A stretch of DNA of 64,000 bases from Aselliscus stoliczkanus (Eukaryota; Chordata; Mammalia; Chiroptera; Hipposideridae). Where the stretch lies: NCBI GenBank assembly GCA_033961575.1, contig CM066732.1, positions 66,378,687 to 66,442,686 on the forward strand, written 5' to 3'. Below the pieces are notes generated by a model. The model had not been told where the DNA came from, ran no database searches, and worked only from the letters and a program-made list of their open reading frames with translations. How positions within the stretch are numbered: position 1 is the first letter of the stretch; every line of letters starts with the position of its first letter. A program made the position numbers and the translations under genes. Below are positions 57,564 through 64,000 of this stretch, piece after piece.

Positions 57564-58544
57564 TAGATATCAGGAAAATTTTCCTTTCACTCTAGATACT
57601 CTATATATAATAGACTTTAACAATGTAAATGTAATGATGATACTTTATAACATTAGATGAGCAGAGGGAATTTACAAAAAAGCTTATAAAAGCATAGAAA
57701 TCTTCATCTTTCTCGGAAGTGTAACAATAGGTTAATTGAAGATTAAAGAAAAGGAGAAAAACAAAAACGTAAGGAAAATTTCATGAGGAAGTGGGTGGCC
57801 TCCAGTATTGAATCTAGTAGAGAAATGTTGCTAAAGGGTCTAAGAACTAGTAAAAATGTCCCATGAATTTGATCCTTGGAGTTCCAAAAACAGAAGTAGT
57901 CCTAATGATTGTAGCACCTAACAGTTATATTAGAAAGTCTGGTTATTAAACTATGGTGATTAACAACAAAAATATACTGCTATACTATTCCTTGATAACT
58001 ATTAATAAGTTCACAAACTCAGTCCATAATGCTTATTGATGTCTTTCTGTTTACTCACAGGTATCCATCAGTATTCTTTCTTTGCATTACATGATATTTA
58101 TTCCTGAGATGCAAAGTATATACACATAAATATAAAAATCAATTGCCTATTGGAAAATGATAATCATCAACTTTATAGTATTTATAAAATCATAAAACAA
58201 AAATATTTTTAAAATTCTACCATCTGTAGAAGAAATTGTTAATACATTGTAAGGCTCTAGGATTCTATATACATCAGAAAACATCAGCCTGCATATGAAA
58301 TATATTATTTTTTAAGGAGCTTAGATATCTGGAAGAAATTATCCTATTTCCCAAGAATATATCTATACACTGAGTAGTTTTTAAAAAATCTGAGGAAAAC
58401 TCAAATGTCTACAAGCTTCCATTATATTTTATAAAGATAGTATTATAGCAATATTTGACTCTAAAAATACAAAAGGAAAACTAAAGTCTAATCACACATA
58501 TCCATATGTTTAACTACTTATTCAAGTATTTAACCATTACCCAA
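57564..58544. other. No gene or recognised repeat
   Basis: AT-rich, no coding signal. Confidence 0.55.
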
Positions 58545-58620
58545 TTCAGTCATCAGTCATTCAGTCATTCAATGCATACTTATGCATGCCTGCTATGTAT
58601 CAGACACTGGGATAATATGT
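58545..58620 (+). repeat. L2/MIR-type 3' tail fragment
   Basis: CAGTCATTCAATGCATACTT, GCCTGCTATGTATCAGACAC and TGGGATAATATG match the widespread old tail motif. Confidence 0.5.
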
Positions 58621-58689
58621 ACAACTAATGTGGATAAATAACAAAATATTCAGACATGACCAATGTCTCATGAAGTATTACAGTCTTAA

Positions 58690-60010
58690 AAATGGATTGT
58701 AAACTAAAAGTGGTAGGTATAACGGCAAAAGAATGACCATCAAAGAAAAAAATGGTATGTTTGATTTCACTAAAATTTAAAACTTCTATTTTGTGAAAGA
58801 CACTGTTAAGAAAAATGAAAAGACAGGCCATATAGAAAATATCTGCAAAATATAGACCTGGTAAAGGACTGATATCCAAAATACACAAAGAGCTCTTAAA
58901 ACTCAACAATAAGAAACAAACAACCTAATTTAAAAATGGGCAAAGATCTGAACACAGATTTTACCAGAGAAGCTATAAAGATGGAAAATAAGTATATGAA
59001 AAGATGCTCAACATCATATGTCATTAAGGAAATTCAAATTAAAACAATGAGATGCCACTATACACCTAACCTGTTAGAATGGCTAAAATCCACAACACTG
59101 ACAAGACCAAATACTGATGAGGATGTGGAGTAAGAGGAACCTTCATTCATTGCTGGTAAATGGAAAATGTTACAGCCACCTTGGAAGACAGCTTGGCAAT
59201 TTATAACAAATGTAAATATAGCCTTACCATATGTTGTAAGTTGAACTGTGTTTCCCAAAAATTCATATGTTGAACTCCTAGTTCCCAGCACCTCAGAATG
59301 TGAAATTATTTGGAAATAGGATCATGGCAGATGTAATTAGTTAGGATGAGGCCATACTCCCTGGAGTAGGATGAGCCTCTAATCTAATATGACCGGTATG
59401 CTTATAAAAAAGGGACGATTGAACACAGACACCCAGGGACAATGTCATGTGAGAATAAGGCAGATATCAAAGTGATGTTTATGCAAGACAAGGAATGCCA
59501 GCAGTTACCGGCAACACACCAAAAGCTAGAGAGAAGCTTGAAATGTACCTTCTTCCTCATAGAGACTTAGAGGGAATCAGCCCTGCCAACACCTTGATCT
59601 TGTACTTCTAGACCTCAGAATTGAAAGACAACAAATTTCTGATTTTTGAGCCACTCAGTTTGTAGTACTTTGTTATGGCAGCTATAGAAAAATAATTACA
59701 ATATCATCCAGCAATCTCACTCTTAGTTAATTACCCAACTGAGTTGAAAGCTTGTGACCATACAAAAACCTACTTATAAATGTTTATATTAGCTTCATTC
59801 ATAATCTCTAAGAACTGAAAGTAATAAAGACGTTCTTCAAAAAGTGAATAAATTAAAAAAAAAACAACTATGGTATATCCATGGAATAGATTCTTCAGCA
59901 CTTAAAAAAAGAAGAGTTATCAAGCCACAAAAAGACACAGAGGACTCATAAAATGCATGCTGCTAAGTGAAAGAAGCCAGCATACTAAATAATTCTAACT
60001 ATATATGACA
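58690..60010 (+). mobile_element. Old L1 (L1M) 3' part, split by an LTR
   Basis: ORF2-end sequence in sense orientation: AAAGGACTGATATCCAAAAT, GCAAAGATCTGAACACAGAT, GGAAATTCAAATTAAAACAA, TGAGATGCCACTATACACCT and CTTGGAAGACAGCTTGGCAA up to 59230. It resumes at about 59702 with CATCCAGCAATCTCACTCTT, TACAAAAACCTACTTATAAA and AGTGAAAGAAGCCAGCATAC. The gap is exactly the MLT1 LTR. Frames are broken throughout. Confidence 0.88.
59231..59701 (+). mobile_element. MLT1 solo LTR inside L1
   Basis: TTGTAAGTTGAACTGTGTTT, AAATTCATATGTTGAACTCC, TTATTTGGAAATAGGATCAT, GATGTAATTAGTTAGGATGA, CTAATCTAATATGACCGGTA, GCCAACACCTTGATCTTGTA and TTTGTAGTACTTTGTTATGG. This is MLT1 in full order. L1 text resumes directly after it. 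The target-site duplication is not clean. Confidence 0.88.
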
Positions 60011-60139
60011 GTATATAAAAGCTAAAACTGTAAAGATAACTCATTAAACATTAAGTGATCTGACATGAGTGGATCTGTTTTTAGACTATTTTTTCCCTTG
60101 TTTTATTTCTCTATTTTTGTGCAAATACCACCCTGCCTA

Positions 60140-60770
60140 AATTTTTGATAGTTTATAATAAACCAGGATATTTAATAGTGTATGTCCTCAAATTTGTTTC
60201 TTTATTTTCTTCCAGATTTATCTTGGCTACTCTTGTGCTTTTATATTTCTATATACATTTTAGAATCAGTTTGACAGTTTACAGACACTCATATTTTTAT
60301 TGCTATTGCATGAGAGCTATAGACCAATTTGGGTAGAATTGTAATCTTTACAATATGGAGTCTTTCAAACCATAACCATTCAATCAGATCCTCTTTAACT
60401 ACTTTCAGTATTCTTTTGTAGTTTTCCTGAGTAGAAATCTTGTATTCTTTTGTTGGAGTCAAATGCCTAGTCATCTGCCAGGTATTTTATGTTTCTTGAA
60501 CCTATTGTAAATACTACCATCTTTTTAAAATGATATTTTGCACTTGTAATTTGTAAAAATATATTGGTGGATTTTTGCATATTGACTATAATCTAGAAAA
60601 TTTGCTGAATTTCATGTCAACTTTATATTAATTTTCATATTTTATATGTATATTTCTGATTTTTAAATCCACAATCATCTGCAAATAATGTATTTTGTGT
60701 CTTTCATATATATATTTTGTTCATTCATAGTAATAATAATTGTGAATTTCCAGATTAGATGTTAAGTGAA
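60140..60770 (-). mobile_element. Old L1 ORF2 fragment, antisense
   Basis: The minus strand contains an L1 ORF2 segment with a 61-codon open stretch (60289-60474) that reads KEYKISTQENYKRILK and FERLHIVKITILPKLVY, close to the ORF2 region seen at 26041-26259. Text such as AGAGCTATAGACCAATTTGG and CTTTACAATATGGAGTCTTT on the plus strand supports it. Strongly decayed. Confidence 0.75.
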
Positions 60771-60994
60771 GTATTTCATATACCACTTGGTTCCCCTTAA
60801 TTTGACTTATATTTTCCTGCCATTATGAAGTGGCATGGATTTGGGGGACATTTGGACACTAAAGTAAAAGTCCTAAATATTTATAACTCTCTATATAGAG
60901 AATTTTTGTGTGCATCCAATAGTCCAAAAACAATTAACAGCAAACTGTCCAAGCACCCACTTATTTTCACTGTCATTGGTAATAAATATTAGTT

Positions 60995-61612
60995 TACTTT
61001 CTGTTTTAGTTTTTTGTTGCTGTCATAAGAAATTACCATAATTTTAGTGGCTTAAGACAACATAAATTTAGGATCTCACTGTTCTGTAAATATGAAGTCT
61101 GAGCTGACTCTGCTGTTTTTCCTGCTCTGCATTCCAGAAAGCTGAGATTAAGGTGTTGGTGCCTGGGCTTTTCCAGGAAGCTCATTCAGGTGGTTGGAAA
61201 AATCCAGTTCCATGTGATTGTAGGACTGAGGTCCCTGATTCCTACCTGGCTGTCAGCTGGTGACTGGCAGTGACTCCTAAAGGCCTCTCTGTGATCCTTG
61301 CATGTTAGCTCCTATCTCTCAGGGCAGCAAAGGCACATTGACTTCACCAGTTTGAAAGGTCTCCGGCTTTCTCTTCTGTCTCATTGCATCTCCCTGCTGT
61401 CCACAGCCTGAAAAAGTTTCTGGCATTTAAGAGCTCAGGTAATTAGATGGACCCACCTAGATAATCCAGGATAACCTCCCTAATTTAAGGTCCATAACTT
61501 TATTTACACCTTTAAAGTCCCTTTTGCCATATTATGTAACATATTTCAGGCATTAAGGTTTGGACATCTTTGGAGTTGGAGGGGCATTACTCAGACTACC
61601 ATACTTTTCCAG
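60995..61612 (-). mobile_element. MLT1-type LTR, antisense
   Basis: The plus-strand text TTTTTTGTTGCTGTCATAAG, AATTACCATAATTTTAGTGG, CTTAAGACAACATAAATTTA, TAATTAGATGGACCCACCTA, GATAATCCAGGATAACCTCC and GACTACCATA is the reverse complement of the MLT1 order (start at right, AGCCACTAA end at left). Confidence 0.8.
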
Positions 61613-62735
61613 TCTGTAAGAAATTCAAGGGACAGGCTTTCCCTGAACAAATGAAATGCCTTCATAATTCTTTCCCAGAGGAACTACTTTTTTTGTATAT
61701 ATCAATGTCATCCTGCATGTTATCATTCTGTTATTTATCTCCTACTGTACTAAGGCTGTGCTCTCTTTTTGCATCAATGTTTCTTTATGTTTTTCCTGTG
61801 GAATGGCCTGGATTTTACTTCTCTTTACCCTTTGGCCCTTAAAGTAGAGTGAGTCAAAATTATGTATCCATAATTCCAGATGTTCGCTCTGTAGGTAGAC
61901 ATTTCCATCCAACATAAATTACAACATACACCATACAAAAAATTACCACTATCGTCATATAGCAAAAAGATGACCTATTTCACAGCAACTAAGTTGCTCT
62001 ATTCGTATACAGAGAAATTATATGTTCATAATTTTTTTAGCTCAACTCTTCATAATATTGGTTTTGAGGATCTGTAATTATGATTTATTTAAACCTTGGG
62101 TTATGTGGGAAATTGCTCAGCACTTTCTGGACTGGTTTATGTAAGATCATTTAGTTCTTCCATAGATCACAAGCATAAGGGGCCTTCAGATATTTGCAGC
62201 TGCTTCTACTTGGTTATTGACTTTCTGACATCCAAAGGGCAACTGCTCTTCTCTCTACATTGACTTATTTATTATGGGAGTCCCACTTTTTGCAAATTAT
62301 AAATGTGCTTTTTCTTTTCTTACCATGTCTTTTCTAAAAGATATACACTTACAGACCGCGATTTATGTCTTTCAATTTTTAAAATGCAATGGATACATTT
62401 TTCTATAATTAGGCCATACAGCTCCCCTGTTCCATATAAAGAGGACTGACAAAGCATCAACAAAAGTAATTTTATAGCAAATGAATGCTGTGGTTACAAA
62501 TGGTGTCATAACAAAGGATTGATTGGAAAATGTATTAAAACAATCAAGAAATCAGCTCGGCATCAAAAATAATGAATACGATTATTTAGAGGTTCCATAT
62601 TGTCAGCCCTTAAATTAGTCATTTTATGTTTGACTGTATGGGTATGTTCTATGTGTCAAAATAAAAGTACAAAGTGGAAGTTCTCTCATAGTCCATCTCT
62701 TCAAATTTTAATATATTATGAAATTCAAAGAGAAA
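61613..62735. other. No gene or recognised repeat
   Basis: AT-rich; no coding domain. Confidence 0.55.
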
Positions 62736-62737
62736 TA

Positions 62738-62820
62738 TTGGGTTGTCAGAAAAGTCGTGACGCATTTTTGCAAAGAAAAGCATAGAAAAAATACGTTATG
62801 ACTTTTCTGACAACCCAATG
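62738..62820 (+). mobile_element. Mariner-like MITE, copy 2 (near-perfect hairpin)
   Basis: Left end TTGGGTTGTCAGAAAAGTCG and right end ACTTTTCTGACAACCCAATG, with TA on both sides (62736-62737, 62821-62822). The arms are complementary over about 31 bases with three mismatches, leaving a loop of about 20 bases that contains GCAAAGAAAAGCATAG. Length 83 bp. No transposase. It is the better preserved of the two copies. Confidence 0.88.
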
Positions 62821-62822
62821 TA

Positions 62823-63044
62823 ACATAAAAGGCTGGTGAGAAGAGACTCCACAGATTTATGTTGAAAGGAACATAAATTAGGAGAATGTAGGTAGCTAGA
62901 CCTGTCATCCCCACCAACACACTCTATTATCACTTATTTACTTGAATTGTTCATTCATATATATGGATCTCAAGATAATATCTGTAAGATGGACATAAAA
63001 ATACCCAGTTTATGTAAAGAAAAAGGGTTAGCTATCTCAAAGTC
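62823..63044. other. No gene; possible L1 5' UTR outskirts
   Basis: Short spacer before the terminal L1; nothing else seen. Confidence 0.5.
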
Positions 63045-64000
63045 CAAAATTTTATATCTAAACACAAGGGACACACTTGGCATACCTAGCTCAGGTAACC
63101 AGGGAGGCTGTTCCACTGAGCCCCACAGGACACCTACTACATAAGGCCACTCTATCAGGACCAGGAGAAAGAGTAGCTCTCCCTATTACATAGATACAAA
63201 CACAGGGATGCAGACAAAATGGGGATAAAGAAACATGTCCCAAATAGAAGAACAGAACAAAGCTCCAGAAAGAGAACTAAGCAAAATGGAGACAAGCAAT
63301 CTACCAGACACAGAGTGCAAAACTTTGATTATAAAAATGATCAATATTCTCAGTAAGAACTTCATCAAAGAGTAGGAAACATAAAAATGGAGGTAGAAAA
63401 CATAAAAAAAAAAACTATCAGAAATGAAGAGTATAATAATTGAAACAAATAATACATTATAGAGAATCAATAGTAGATTAGATGGAGGAGACGATTGAAT
63501 CAGCCATTTAGAAGGTAAGGTAGCAGAAAACACCCAATCAGAACAGCAAAAACAAAAACATATCCAAAAAAGTGAGGCCTTTGAGATATTAATTATCAAC
63601 ATTTGCATTATTGGAGTACCAAAAGGAGAAGAGACAGAGCAAGGAACTGAAAATCTATTTGAAGAAATAATGACAAAAAACTTCCACAACCTGATGAAGG
63701 ATAGAGACATACAAGCTTAGGAATCACAGACAGTCCTAAACAAGATGAACCCAAAGAGGCTCACACCAAGACATGTAATAATTAAAATGCCAAAGGTTAA
63801 AGACAAACGAGAATCTTAAAAGTAGCAAAAGAAAAGCAGTTAGTTCCCTACAAGGGAGCTCCCATAAGATTGTCAGCTGATTTCTCAACAGGAACTTTGC
63901 AAACCAAAAAAGATTGGCATGAAATATTCAACGTGATGAAAAGCAAGGACCTACTACCAAGATTGCTCTACCCAGCAAAGCTATCATTTAAATCAAAGGA
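63045..64000 (+). mobile_element. L1, 5' part (5' UTR and ORF1), runs off the window
   Basis: The upstream part at 63045-63235 includes ACCTAGCTCAGGTAACCAGG and CACAGGACACCTACTAC. ORF1-like coding begins with an ATG at about 63236 (MSQIEEQNKAPERELSKME) and meets a TAG within about 50 codons. Further ORF1 text follows in shifting frames: CTTCCACAACCTGATGAAGG, ACCAAGACATGTAATAATTA, GCCAAAGGTTAAAGACAAAC and, at the end, CCCAGCAAAGCTATCATTTA. Its order matches the ORF1 at 4754-5594, so it is a second, different-aged copy. The 3' side is outside the window. Confidence 0.85.

Noticed and set aside
63186..63710. 174-codon minus-strand frame with hydrophobic stretches
   Set aside because: It is antisense to the L1 ORF1 region; the apparent membrane segments come from A-rich coding sequence read backwards.

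Overview
The window looks like 64 kb of AT-rich mammalian nuclear DNA with no protein-coding gene I can support. The reading frames are short, and those with recognisable homology lie inside retrotransposon remnants. Recognisable families include MIR, L2, MER5, Tigger, MLT1/MST LTRs, several L1 ages and two related groups of tRNA-derived SINEs. The tail of one SINE group (CTCCACAACTAGATTGAA, followed by a block like ACTTGACTTGGAGTTGAT) matches, from memory, the RHIN-type SINEs of bats. I therefore infer a bat, probably of the horseshoe-bat/Yinpterochiroptera lineage; this rests on recall, not on a search.

Layout. 1-4.4 kb: no gene; an old L1-like 3' region at about 1.9-3.0 kb. 4.4-6.2 kb: 5' half of an L1 (ORF1 and the start of ORF2). 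8.5-12.6 kb: MLT1 LTR, an unplaced old repeat, a 100-bp tandem duplication, MER5, an L1 tail and MIR. 15.2-20.3 kb: a GATA island with a mariner-like MITE and a long inverted repeat, an LTR-like block, four SINEs and two MIRs. 21.9-26.9 kb: a solo-LTR-like block, antisense L2, then a young L1 with a 5' inversion and a perfect 14-bp target-site duplication (TSD). 28.2-31.7 kb: a hAT-like element carrying a composite SINE, then an L2 disrupted by an antisense MST/MLT LTR, which is itself disrupted by a 487-bp solo LTR and by a SINE. 31.9-37 kb: five SINEs and an L2. 37.5-46.4 kb: MIRs, MER5s, an L1 3' end, a deleted Tigger and microsatellites. 48.9-53.2 kb: an old LTR, a second 5'-inverted L1 and a dimeric SINE. 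56.9-64 kb: an MST LTR with a long CT tract, a SINE, an L1 split by an MLT1, antisense L1, antisense MLT1, a mariner MITE hairpin and the start of an L1 that runs off the window.

Functionally this is intergenic or deep-intronic DNA. Its content is a record of successive insertions, and the target-site duplications let many of them be ordered in time. No tRNA, rRNA, snRNA, CRISPR, operon or prokaryotic signal was seen. Long stretches with no recognisable content are listed as such; a few may hold conserved non-coding elements, which cannot be judged from one sequence. Family names are from recall of consensus sequences and should be confirmed by a repeat-library search.
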